From assembly GCF_000217715.1 (NCBI RefSeq), contig NC_015666.1, forward strand, positions 756,270 to 820,269: a stretch of DNA of 64,000 bases. Reading direction: 5' to 3'. The stretch comes from Halopiger xanaduensis SH-6 (GTDB taxonomy: Archaea > Halobacteriota > Halobacteria > Halobacteriales > Natrialbaceae). Position 1 is the first letter of the stretch; each line of letters opens with the position of its first letter. Shown here in pieces: positions 44,226 to 52,477 of this stretch. The notes under the pieces are model-generated. The model was not told where the DNA came from, did no database searches, and worked only from the letters and a program-made list of their open reading frames with translations. A program made the position numbers and the translations under genes.

Positions 44226-44394
44226 CGTGTAACCTCCTGTAGTGTCCGTACTGACATAGCCGTTCTTGGACATCGGTTTCCCCAAGTAACACGGCTGTTA
44301 TCGACAGTTGCGGACGTTTCGCGAACGACGCGTGAACGTACAGCACGCGAGGATCGAGGCTAGCTTTAGTGGGTGCGGCGTCGTGGAACTGTGC

Positions 44395-44982
44395 ATGGAC
44401 GGCTCCCGACCGCGAGGCGACCGATCGCGTTCGGATTCGCATTCCCGGTCACGCGCGCGGTCCGGGACGAACCGAGACGCGCAGTCGGGCACGGGCCTGC
44501 ACTCGCGTCGCGATATCGGCCTCGAGACTGCCGAATCGACGTACGCCCTCACCGCCGGTCTCGGCCTCGAGCGACTCGTCCCCGCGGCCGTCGCCAGACG
44601 CGCGATCGACGTCGCGGTCGAGACCGACCGCGCGGTCTACGCGCGCGGCGACCCCGTCGAGATCACCGTCACGTTCAGGAATCGACTTCCCCTGCCGGTC
44701 GACGTCCCGACGCCGCGCCAGCGGCCGTGGGGTTGGTGTATCGACGGCGAACTCGAGGCCACCGACGAGCGCCGCTACGTCCGGGACCGGCCGTCGTCGA
44801 TCTCGTTCCGCGGCGGCGAGCGAAAGCGCGCGACGGTGACGTGGAACGGGCGACTCGAGCGGACCGACGAGCAGCACGAATCGGTCGTTCCGAAACCCGG
44901 CGAGTACGAAATCGAAGCGTTCGTCGCGACGCACGCGGATCGCTATCGGCCGAGCGATTCGACTGTTATCGAACTCGAGTGA
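44395..44982 (+). CDS. BsuPI-like beta-sandwich protein
   Basis: About 195 residues from ATG 44395. The first 60 residues are a basic Arg/Ser-rich stretch of doubtful reality, so the true start could be further in. From VAVETDRAVYARGDPVEITV onward the sequence is an Ig-like domain with FRNRLPLPVDVPTPRQRPW, GERKRATVTWNGR and a closing PKPGEYEIEAFVATH, as in the intracellular proteinase inhibitor BsuPI fold. Function unknown. The open frame reaches back to 44308 but that part crosses the promoter. Confidence 0.65.
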   Translation: MDGSRPRGDRSRSDSHSRSRARSGTNRDAQSGTGLHSRRDIGLETAESTYALTAGLGLERLVPAAVARRAIDVAVETDRAVYARGDPVEITVTFRNRLPLPVDVPTPRQRPWGWCIDGELEATDERRYVRDRPSSISFRGGERKRATVTWNGRLERTDEQHESVVPKPGEYEIEAFVATHADRYRPSDSTVIELE

Positions 44983-45070
44983 AACCCGGAGTCGACCGGT
45001 CGGCGAGGCGGTCGACGCGGGCGATCGAAAAGCAGCGATCGGATCGCGGTCCGCGCAACTGTTTCACCCC

Positions 45071-45226
45071 TTACCCGGTGAGCATCCCGCCCGGCGGAAT
45101 GCGCCCCGAGGGACTGTCGTCGTTGTCGGCCGACTCGTCGCCGAAGTCGGGGGAGTGCTCGATCGTTCGTCGGATCTTTGCGCCGGTCTGCGTGTACGTC
45201 GCCATCAGAGCGAGGATCTTACTCAT
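45071..45226 (-). CDS. Small haloarchaeal protein (51 aa)
   Basis: A 51-codon open frame reading MSKILALMATYTQTGAKIRR, then TIEHSPDFGDESADNDDSP and ending GRIPPGGMLTG. The amphipathic first half and Gly/Pro-rich end look like a real small protein, and an AT-rich promoter region (45227-45270, with AATACTTAT on the minus strand) lies upstream. Too short for the usual gene callers. Function unknown. Confidence 0.55.
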   Translation of the reverse strand: MSKILALMATYTQTGAKIRRTIEHSPDFGDESADNDDSPSGRIPPGGMLTG

Positions 45227-45452
45227 ACACGAGTAAATACTCCTGCGACACGGATAAGTATTTTTGCAGCGATCGATCGTGTTAGTTAATCGTTGTTCAC
45301 GGATTAGTCAACCGTTCGCACGACTTCGGAAAACTGTCGTCCTGGCTACCGGTCGGCGGTGCGACCAGTTGAGCTCGGACGCGACGAGCGTACCGCGGAC
45401 GCGGCCGTGACTCCTCGAGACTCGATTGGACGGCGTCGGGTGACCTGCATCG

Positions 45453-46838
45453 TCAACGGTGGAGGTGACAGGCCGCGTAGTGGGTCCCCGAGCCGTACGC
45501 CGGGTCGACCTCGTAGGCCGGCCGCTCGCGGGCGCAGATGCTCCGCTCGGCGAAGGACTCGAGCAGCAGGTCGGTGGCCGTCTCCCAATCGACGGCGTCG
45601 GCTCCCACCTCGCCGCCGTCGGCCGCCGCGCTCGCGGTTCCTCCGGCGGCGCCCCGCTCGGAATCGGTCGCGATCGACTCGATCGCGTCCGCGACGATTT
45701 CGCCGGCCTCGCCGCTCGGCAGGTCGCCGTCGAAGAACTCCCGCTCGAGGTCGGCGGCCGCCGTCGGCTCGAACGTGCGACGCTTGACCGCGCGCATGAA
45801 CGCCCGCGTGTGGGCCCACTCCTCGTCGGTCAACGCGTACCGCTCGGGCGCGATCAGGCGCGGACACCGGGTCCGGAACCGACAGCCCGAGGGCGGATTC
45901 ACCGGGCTCGGCACCTCGCCCTCGAGCACGCCGCGGGCGTTTCGCTTCCGCGGGTCCGGAATGGGAATCGACTCGAGCAGCGCCTCCGTGTAGGGGTGTT
46001 GTGGGTTCTCGAACAGCTCTTCCTTGTCGGCGAGTTCGACGATATTGCCGAGGTACATCACCGCTACGCGGTCGGAGATGTGGCGGATGACCGAGAGATC
46101 GTGGGCGATGAAGAGGTAGGTCAGGCCGAACTCGTCCTGCAGTTGGTCCATCGTATTCAGCACCTGCGCCTGGATGGAGACGTCCAGCGCCGAGACGGGC
46201 TCGTCGCAGACGACGAAGTCCGGATCGACCGACAGCGCCCGCGCGAGGTTGACCCGCTGGCGCTGGCCGCCCGAGAACGCGTGCGGGTGGCGCTCGTAGT
46301 GGTGCGGGTCCAGCCCGACCTTCTCGAGCAGTTCCTTCGCGCGGGCCTCCCGGCCCTCGTCGTCCAACATGTCGTGGGCGCGCATCGGCTCCTCGATGAT
46401 CCGGCCGACCGTCATCCGCGGATCGAGCGACGCCTGCGGGTCCTGGAAGATCATCTGCATCTCCGCGCGCTTCTCGCGGAGCGCCTCGCCGCTCATCTCC
46501 GCGAGGTCCTCACCCTTGAACGCGATCGTCCCGTCGGTCGGCTCGAGCAGCCGGAGGATCGTCCGGCCGAGGGTGCTCTTCCCGCAGCCGGACTCGCCGA
46601 CGAGCCCCAGCGTCTCGCCCCGGCGGACGTCGAAGCTCACGTCGTCGACGGCCTTGACCCGCTCCCGGCCGACGTCGATCGGCGGGAACTGGCTCGTGTC
46701 GATCGAGACGCCGCTCAGAAGGCCCGACTCCTGCGCGAAGTACTTCTTGAGCCCGTCGACCTCGAGCAGCGGCTCCCCCTCGACGACGTCGGTGGCCGTC
46801 TCGCCGGTGATGCGACCGACGTCACTCACGGCCGTCAC
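45453..46838 (-). CDS. dppF: Oligopeptide ABC transporter ATP-binding protein (DppF/OppF type)
   Basis: A 461-residue ATPase that powers peptide import. Walker [10 protein letters not shown] is near 80, the signature [15 protein letters not shown] near 187-201, Walker [14 protein letters not shown] near 208-220. The Opp-type C-terminal cysteine motif is split: [10 protein letters not shown] near 315, then an extra Ala/Gly-rich stretch of about 100 residues, and only at the end [25 protein letters not shown]. The start overlaps the end of dppD by 17 bases. It is the last gene of the five-gene dpp operon. Confidence 0.92.
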   Translation of the reverse strand: MTAVSDVGRITGETATDVVEGEPLLEVDGLKKYFAQESGLLSGVSIDTSQFPPIDVGRERVKAVDDVSFDVRRGETLGLVGESGCGKSTLGRTILRLLEPTDGTIAFKGEDLAEMSGEALREKRAEMQMIFQDPQASLDPRMTVGRIIEEPMRAHDMLDDEGREARAKELLEKVGLDPHHYERHPHAFSGGQRQRVNLARALSVDPDFVVCDEPVSALDVSIQAQVLNTMDQLQDEFGLTYLFIAHDLSVIRHISDRVAVMYLGNIVELADKEELFENPQHPYTEALLESIPIPDPRKRNARGVLEGEVPSPVNPPSGCRFRTRCPRLIAPERYALTDEEWAHTRAFMRAVKRRTFEPTAAADLEREFFDGDLPSGEAGEIVADAIESIATDSERGAAGGTASAAADGGEVGADAVDWETATDLLLESFAERSICARERPAYEVDPAYGSGTHYAACHLHR

Positions 46839-48042
46839 CTCCGGTGCCGTCGGCGCGGGCGTCGCCGGCGAGACTCCCGCCGCTCGCGTTCTCGGCTTCC
46901 TCGTCGCCGTCGGCGCTCGAGCGGCTCTCGCTCCGTCCGCTCTCCGGCGTGTCGGCGGTCGCCTGCGGCTCCGTCCGCAGCGGCGGGCTCTCGTCGTAGC
47001 CCACGTCGAAGGCCTCGTGTTTGACGCAGGCCGCCCGGTGCGGGTGGTCGCCGGCGCGGTCGACCGCCTTCGTCTCCGGATGCACCCGCTGACAGACCTC
47101 CCGCGCGTCGGGACAGCGCGGGTGGAACCGACAGCCGGAGGGCGGACTGATCGCTTCCGGCATCGTCCCCTCGATCGGCTCGAGTTGCTCGACGGTCCGA
47201 TCGGGTCGGGGAATCGAATCCAGCAGGGCGTCGGTGTAGGGGTGTTTCGTGTCGTGGAAGAGCTCGTCGACCGGCGCCTGCTCGACGATCTCGCCGAGGT
47301 ACATCACGTTCACGCGGTCGCAGATCTCGGCGACGACGCCCATGTCGTGGGTGACCCAGATGAAGCTCGTTCCGTACTTTTCCTGCAGTTCGTCCACGAG
47401 GTCGATGATCTGCCCCTCTACCGTCACGTCCAGCGCCGTCGTCGGCTCGTCGGCGATGATGAGGCTGGGTTCGCAGGCCAGCGCCATCGCGATCAGCACG
47501 CGCTGGCGCATCCCGCCCGAGAACTGGTGGGGGTACTCCTCGTAGCGCTCCTCGGGGTCGGGAATGCCGACCTCGCGGAGCATGTCGATCGCCTCCCGTC
47601 GAGCCTCGTCTTTGCCGAGGCCGCGGTTCAACTCGATGAACTCCCGCAGTTGCCCGCCGACCGTGAAGACCGGATTCAGCGACTCCATCGGATCCTGGAA
47701 GATGACGGCGATCTCGTTGCCTCGAATCCGGGTTCGAATCTCCTCTTCGGAGAGCACGTCGTCGCGTTCCCGCAACTCGCCGTCCGGGCCTTCCTCGAGG
47801 CCGAAGATGGTTTCGCCCTTGTAGGTGATCTCGCCGGCGACGATTTCGCCGGGCGACTCGACGAGGCGGAGGAGGCTCATCGAGGCGACCGATTTGCCGG
47901 CGCCGCTCTCGCCGACGAGGCCGACGATCTCGCCCTCGCGGACCGTAAAGGAGATGCCGTCGACGGCGCGGACCGTGCCTGCTTGGGTGAAAAACTGTGT
48001 CTTCAGGTTTTCGACGCGGAGGAGGGGTTCGGAGTGGGACAT
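46822..48042 (-). CDS. dppD: Oligopeptide ABC transporter ATP-binding protein (DppD/OppD type)
   Basis: A 406-residue ATPase. Walker A is GESGAGKS near 41-48, the signature [21 protein letters not shown] near 164-184, Walker [12 protein letters not shown] near 185-195. The oligopeptide C-terminal cysteine motif [21 protein letters not shown] is followed by a HPHRAACV stretch, and about 60 residues of acidic tail end the protein. It lies 13 bases from dppC and pairs with DppF to form the ATPase dimer of the importer. Confidence 0.93.
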   Translation of the reverse strand: MSHSEPLLRVENLKTQFFTQAGTVRAVDGISFTVREGEIVGLVGESGAGKSVASMSLLRLVESPGEIVAGEITYKGETIFGLEEGPDGELRERDDVLSEEEIRTRIRGNEIAVIFQDPMESLNPVFTVGGQLREFIELNRGLGKDEARREAIDMLREVGIPDPEERYEEYPHQFSGGMRQRVLIAMALACEPSLIIADEPTTALDVTVEGQIIDLVDELQEKYGTSFIWVTHDMGVVAEICDRVNVMYLGEIVEQAPVDELFHDTKHPYTDALLDSIPRPDRTVEQLEPIEGTMPEAISPPSGCRFHPRCPDAREVCQRVHPETKAVDRAGDHPHRAACVKHEAFDVGYDESPPLRTEPQATADTPESGRSESRSSADGDEEAENASGGSLAGDARADGTGGDGRE

Positions 48043-48055
48043 GGGTTCGTACGTG

Positions 48056-49051
48056 TCAGTCGTTGATTCGGGGATCGAGGGCGTCCTGCAGACCGTCGCC
48101 GAACAGGTTGAAGCCCATGATGGTGATCATGATCGCGAGGCCGGGCCAGATCGAGAGCCAGACGTTCGAGTGCATGTAGCTGTGGGACGTGTTGAGCATC
48201 TCGCCCCAGTCGGGCGTCGGCGGCTGGGCGCCGAAGCCGAGGAACGAGATGCCGGCGACGATCAGGATCGTCACGCCGATCTGGAGCGTCGCGTACACGA
48301 GCACCGGCGCGAAGCTGTTCGGGATGACGTGGCGCAGGATGATGTTGCGGTCCTTGACGCCGGCGGCGCGGGCCGCCTCGATGTAGTCCATCTCGCGGAC
48401 CGACAGCACCTCGCTGCGGATGATCCGGGCGAACACCGGGATGAAGGCCACGCCGACGCCGACGATGGCGTACATCACGTCCGGGCTGCCGCCGCTGACG
48501 AACACCGTGAAGACGATGATCAGGATCAGCGGCGGGATCGCGTACACCGTCTCGATCGCCCGCATCAGCAGGTCGTCGACCCAGCCGCCGTAGTACCCGG
48601 CGACGGCGCCGACGATCGTCCCGCCGACCAGCCCGAGGAAGGTCGCCGCGAGCCCGACGCTAACCGACACCTGCGCGCCGTAGACGATCCGAGTGAAGTA
48701 GTCCCGGCCGCTCGGGTCGGTTCCCAGAGGGTGCTCGAGCGACCCGCCGGCGTGAAATGCGGGGGGTTCGTTCGGCTGGGCTTCGCCCGGCGGCGGCAGG
48801 TTCTCGGGGTGTTCGAAGATCGGCAGCGTCTCGGCGAACGTGAAATCGGAGACGGCGCCGAACGTAAGCCGCGAGAGGTTCGCGTCGACGAGCGTGTACG
48901 CCGTGATCAGCAGGACCGTCGCGATGACGTACAGTCCCCAGCGGGCGGTCGTATCGCGCATGACAGTCCGGAGCGTGTTGCGCCACCCGGTCTCGGTTTC
49001 CTTCGTGGCCGGCTCGGTACCGCTCTCGACCTGGGTTTCGCCAACTGCCAT
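48056..49051 (-). CDS. dppC: Peptide ABC transporter permease (DppC type)
   Basis: A 331-residue inner permease with about six membrane segments. After an acidic N terminus and the first helix, HPLGTDPSGRDYFTRIVYGAQ marks the conserved DppC/OppC start of the transporter domain. The EAA loop that contacts the ATPase is EAARAAGVKDRNIILRHVIPN, near 225-245. It follows dppB after a single base, so the two permeases are co-translated. Confidence 0.93.
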   Translation of the reverse strand: MAVGETQVESGTEPATKETETGWRNTLRTVMRDTTARWGLYVIATVLLITAYTLVDANLSRLTFGAVSDFTFAETLPIFEHPENLPPPGEAQPNEPPAFHAGGSLEHPLGTDPSGRDYFTRIVYGAQVSVSVGLAATFLGLVGGTIVGAVAGYYGGWVDDLLMRAIETVYAIPPLILIIVFTVFVSGGSPDVMYAIVGVGVAFIPVFARIIRSEVLSVREMDYIEAARAAGVKDRNIILRHVIPNSFAPVLVYATLQIGVTILIVAGISFLGFGAQPPTPDWGEMLNTSHSYMHSNVWLSIWPGLAIMITIMGFNLFGDGLQDALDPRIND

Positions 49052-49052
49052 G

Positions 49053-50051
49053 CTACTCAGCCTCCCCGTAGGTCACGCGCGGATCGATGTACGCGTACGC
49101 GATGTCGGTGATGATGACGCCGATCACGAACATCGTCGCGATGATCATCGTGATTCCCATGATGAGTTGGTAGTCTAACTGGACGATCGCCTCGTAGAAC
49201 AGCCGCCCGAGGCCGTTGATGTTGAAGACGAACTCGGTCAGCACCGCGCCGCCGAGCGCCGTCGAGAGGTTGAGCCCGACGATCGTGATGATCGGCAACT
49301 GGGCGACCTGGAAGGCGTGCTTGCGCAGAATCGTCCGCTCGGGAACGCCGTAGGCCCGCGCGAGTTTGACGTACTCGCCCTGCAGCGAGTCGATCATCTG
49401 CGTGCGCTCGACCCGCATCAGCGTCGCCATCTGCAGGGTCCCCAGCGCGATCATCGGCAACAGCAGGTGCCGAACCGTCTCGACAGCGTGCTCGAGGTAG
49501 CCGTCGTGGCCGTACGCGTCCGGCGGCCACCAGGGGTAGACCAGATCCGACGACGGGAACCAGCCCAACTGGACGCCGAACAGCAGGATCAGCATGATGC
49601 CGATCCAGAACGAGGGGGTGCTCACGCCGATCAGCGCGACGATCCGCGAAACGTGGTCGAACGGCTCGTTGCGCCGCTTGGCCGCGAGGATGCCCAGCGG
49701 GATCGACGTGACCAGCGCGAACGCGTACGCCGACAGGACGAGCAGCAGGGTCGGCCCGATCCGCCGGGCGATCAGGTCCGAGACGGGCCGGTTCCGGTGG
49801 AAACTGTGGCCCATATCGCCCTGCACGAGGCCGGCCATATAGTCGAGGTATCGCTCGTGGAGCGGCCTGTCGAGGCCGTACTGCGCCTCGAGCTGCGCGA
49901 TCGTTTCGGCGTCGACCTCCTGGCCCTGCACCATCAGCCTGATCGGGTCGCCCGGCGTCATGTTCGCGAGGACGAACGTGATGATCGAGATGCCGATCAG
50001 GACGGGGATCGCCTGCGCGAATCGGTAGGTCGTGTAGCGGAGTAGTCCCAT
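49053..50051 (-). CDS. dppB: Peptide ABC transporter permease (DppB type)
   Basis: A 332-residue permease. It starts LLRYTTYRFAQAIPVLIGIS, the typical DppB/OppB first helix, followed by TPGDPIRLMVQGQEVD and a GLDRPLHERYLDYM loop. The EAA motif is in KLARAYGVPERTILRKHAF near 230-248. About six membrane segments. It lies 36 bases after the binding-protein gene and forms the permease dimer with DppC. Confidence 0.93.
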   Translation of the reverse strand: MGLLRYTTYRFAQAIPVLIGISIITFVLANMTPGDPIRLMVQGQEVDAETIAQLEAQYGLDRPLHERYLDYMAGLVQGDMGHSFHRNRPVSDLIARRIGPTLLLVLSAYAFALVTSIPLGILAAKRRNEPFDHVSRIVALIGVSTPSFWIGIMLILLFGVQLGWFPSSDLVYPWWPPDAYGHDGYLEHAVETVRHLLLPMIALGTLQMATLMRVERTQMIDSLQGEYVKLARAYGVPERTILRKHAFQVAQLPIITIVGLNLSTALGGAVLTEFVFNINGLGRLFYEAIVQLDYQLIMGITMIIATMFVIGVIITDIAYAYIDPRVTYGEAE

Positions 50052-50087
50052 AGCGTGGCTCTCGAGCGGTTGCGCGCTCCTCGATCG

Positions 50088-51764
50088 TCAGCCGTCGATC
50101 CAGGTGTTCTGGTACTCGGAGACGATGCGCGGGTTGTAGCTCACCTCCGGGTGCGCGTGCAGGTCCTTGACCGACTCGCGGGCGGCCATCGTGTTGTGTT
50201 CCGAGTAGGCCGGCAGCACCGGCAGGTACTCCAGTACCTCCTCGGTGACGCTGACGTAGAGCTCCCGGCGCTCCTCCTTGTCGGCGCTCTCGCGGGCTGC
50301 GAGGATGTTGTCGTGGAAGTCGCCCTGTCCCCCGTAGAAGTGGCCCTGGCCGACGCCCTCCTGGCTCTCGTGGAACAGGTTGTAGTAGTAGACGTCGGGG
50401 TCGGGGCCGCCGGTCCAGCCCAGCAGGTACATCTCGTAGTCGTCGGCGTTGCCGGTCACGTAGGTGTCGACGAGCGTCGCGAACGACATCCCCTGAACGT
50501 CTGCCCCGTAGCCGACTTCGTTGAGTCGGGAGCCGATCCGCTCGGCCAGCGCTTCCCGCGGTCCGCCCTCCGGGGCGATGATCCGGGGTTCCCAGTCGTT
50601 GGGCACACCGGCGTCGTTGAGCAGTTGTTCGGCCTGATCGGGGTCGTACTCGGGCATCTGGTCCGCCCACTCGTCCGTGGGGAACTCCCAGCCGCCCTCC
50701 TCGTTGGTCAGTTCCGGAATCGGGCTCACGAGCGCGTCGGCCGCGGCCCCGAGGTGGTCCTCGACGAACTGCTGCATCGAGAACGAGTGGGCGACGGCCC
50801 GTCTGACGTCCGGATCGGTCGTCTGCCCCTCGTTGCAGTTGAAGGCGAGGTACATGTACGACGGGCTCCGGCTCCCGTGAATCCGGACGCCGTCCTCGCT
50901 CTCGACCTCGTCCCACTCCGTGGCCGGCACCGTGTCGATGACGTCCGTATCGCCGGCCAGCACCTGTGCGACGCGGTTCGCGTCGTCCGGCGCCGCCTCG
51001 AACCGGATCGTCTCGACGTAGGGCTGCGGGTCGTCCCAGTAGTCGTCCCAGCGCTGCAGTTCGACGTACTCGCCGGGCTGGAAGTCCGCGAACTGGAAGG
51101 GACCGGAGCCGATCGGATCGGTGTTGAACGCCTCCCGGTCCTCGGTTCGGGCGTCTTCCGGCACGACGTTGACGCCCATCGTCATCATGGTAAACGGCCC
51201 GTACTCGTGCTCGAGGCTCACCTCGAGCTGGTAGTCGTCGATCGCTTCGGCCGACTCGATCATCGCGTACGTCGCCGCGTTCTGGGTCTCCTCCTCGACG
51301 GGCGCGGTAAACGAGTGAGCCACGTCCGAGGCGGTCACCTCGTCGCCGTTGTGGAACTGGATGCCCTCCTGAATCTGGAAGACGTAGGTCGTGCCGTCCT
51401 GCTCCTCGGGCATCCCGTCGGCGATCTTCGGCTCGAGGGTCATCTCGTCGTCCCACTCGTAGAGGCCGTCGAACACGAGGTTCGCGACCTGCATGCTGTA
51501 GGAGTCGAACGAGACGACGGGGTCGAAGTCCTCGTCCCGTTCCGCGGGCTGGAGGAACTCGAGGGAACTGCTGCGGGCCGCCTCCTCGTCGTCGGGCTCC
51601 TCCCGGTCGTACTGGTAGTCGCTGATGTTGGCGGTGGCGTTCCCGTCACCGTCGCCGTCGCCGCCGTCCTCCTGTCCGATGCACCCTGCGATGGCCGCCG
51701 CCGAAACCGCCCCACCGGCGGCTAGGACTCGACGGCGAGTCGAAGTCGGTGACTGATATCCCAT
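50088..51764 (-). CDS. dppA: Peptide ABC transporter substrate-binding lipoprotein (DppA type)
   Basis: A 558-residue extracellular binding protein and first gene of the dpp operon. The signal has TRRRVLAAGGAVSAAAIAGC, a twin-arginine signal with lipobox Cys, followed by an acidic linker. The family motif is seen in VFQIQEGIQFHNGDEVTASD near 122-140, after LYEWDDEMTLEPKIADGMPEE. Cluster 5 (SBP_bac_5) proteins bind peptides, nickel or heme; the operon order suggests peptides. Its promoter lies in the 292-base gap upstream. Confidence 0.93.
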   Translation of the reverse strand: MGYQSPTSTRRRVLAAGGAVSAAAIAGCIGQEDGGDGDGDGNATANISDYQYDREEPDDEEAARSSSLEFLQPAERDEDFDPVVSFDSYSMQVANLVFDGLYEWDDEMTLEPKIADGMPEEQDGTTYVFQIQEGIQFHNGDEVTASDVAHSFTAPVEEETQNAATYAMIESAEAIDDYQLEVSLEHEYGPFTMMTMGVNVVPEDARTEDREAFNTDPIGSGPFQFADFQPGEYVELQRWDDYWDDPQPYVETIRFEAAPDDANRVAQVLAGDTDVIDTVPATEWDEVESEDGVRIHGSRSPSYMYLAFNCNEGQTTDPDVRRAVAHSFSMQQFVEDHLGAAADALVSPIPELTNEEGGWEFPTDEWADQMPEYDPDQAEQLLNDAGVPNDWEPRIIAPEGGPREALAERIGSRLNEVGYGADVQGMSFATLVDTYVTGNADDYEMYLLGWTGGPDPDVYYYNLFHESQEGVGQGHFYGGQGDFHDNILAARESADKEERRELYVSVTEEVLEYLPVLPAYSEHNTMAARESVKDLHAHPEVSYNPRIVSEYQNTWIDG

Positions 51765-52056
51765 TCTCCCTACGATACGCCGCCGACCGGTCTTTGTTAT
51801 CGTCTACCAAACTAACGTTCGATGGATTACTAATCGAATCGAAACGCGTGTAATATCGTGTTACGCGTATCGGGGTGTACACCACCGAACGAACGTGGCA
51901 CACGGTGGACACCTGTGCAGGGCCGGTCATCCGCTGGCCTCGAGCGTGTTTCGACCTGCCTCGATGCGACATCGATCCGACCGTCCGTCGGTCGCGCGCC
52001 CCCTCGAGCGACGGGGTTCCTCAACCTTTTTGATGCCGTCCATCAGACGTGAACGT
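51765..52056. promoter_or_regulatory. Divergent promoter region between dppA and the PPC-domain gene
   Basis: About 290 bases with no gene. The dppA side (51780-51860) is AT-rich with GTTATCGTC, ACTAATCGA and GTAATATCG words; the PPC side has TTTTTGATGC about 25 bases before ATG 52057. No clear palindrome was found. Confidence 0.4.
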
Positions 52057-52476
52057 ATGGATTATCGCGAGGTCGAGACGACGGCCGAGTACGTGGCCAG
52101 TCTCGAGACGGGGGCCGACTGGCGGGCCGAGATCGAATCGCTCGCCGACGACGTCGAGGCCGACGCGGCGTGGTTTACCGCGCTCGGCGCCGTGCAGGAC
52201 GCGGAACTCTGGTTCTACGATCAAGACGAGTGCGAGTACTATCCGATCGAGTTCGACGAACCGCTCGAGGTGGCCGGGTGCGTCGGCAACGTCTCGTTGC
52301 TCGACGACGACCGCTTCGCCCACACCCACGCCGTGCTCTCGGACGACGAGGGCACGACCTACGCCGGCCACCTGAACGAGGCGACGGTCTGGGCCGGCGA
52401 GGTCCACATGCGCGTCTTCGAGGAACCGCTCGAGCGCGAGTACGACGAGACGACCGAACTGGACCTCTGGCTCTGA
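52057..52476 (+). CDS. PPC/DUF296-domain protein (AT-hook-associated fold)
   Basis: A 139-residue single-domain PPC protein. YVASLETGADWRAEIESLAD, then DAAWFTALGAVQDAELWFYD, then HTHAVLSDDEGTTYAGHLNE are the family segments, the last with two histidines and an acidic residue that can hold a metal. Archaeal members form trimers; a DNA-binding or metal-sensing role is supposed but not shown. The start is ATG 52057. It ends one base before the start of the DNA polymerase DP2 gene, suggesting co-transcription. Confidence 0.85.
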   Translation: MDYREVETTAEYVASLETGADWRAEIESLADDVEADAAWFTALGAVQDAELWFYDQDECEYYPIEFDEPLEVAGCVGNVSLLDDDRFAHTHAVLSDDEGTTYAGHLNEATVWAGEVHMRVFEEPLEREYDETTELDLWL

Positions 52477-52477
52477 C

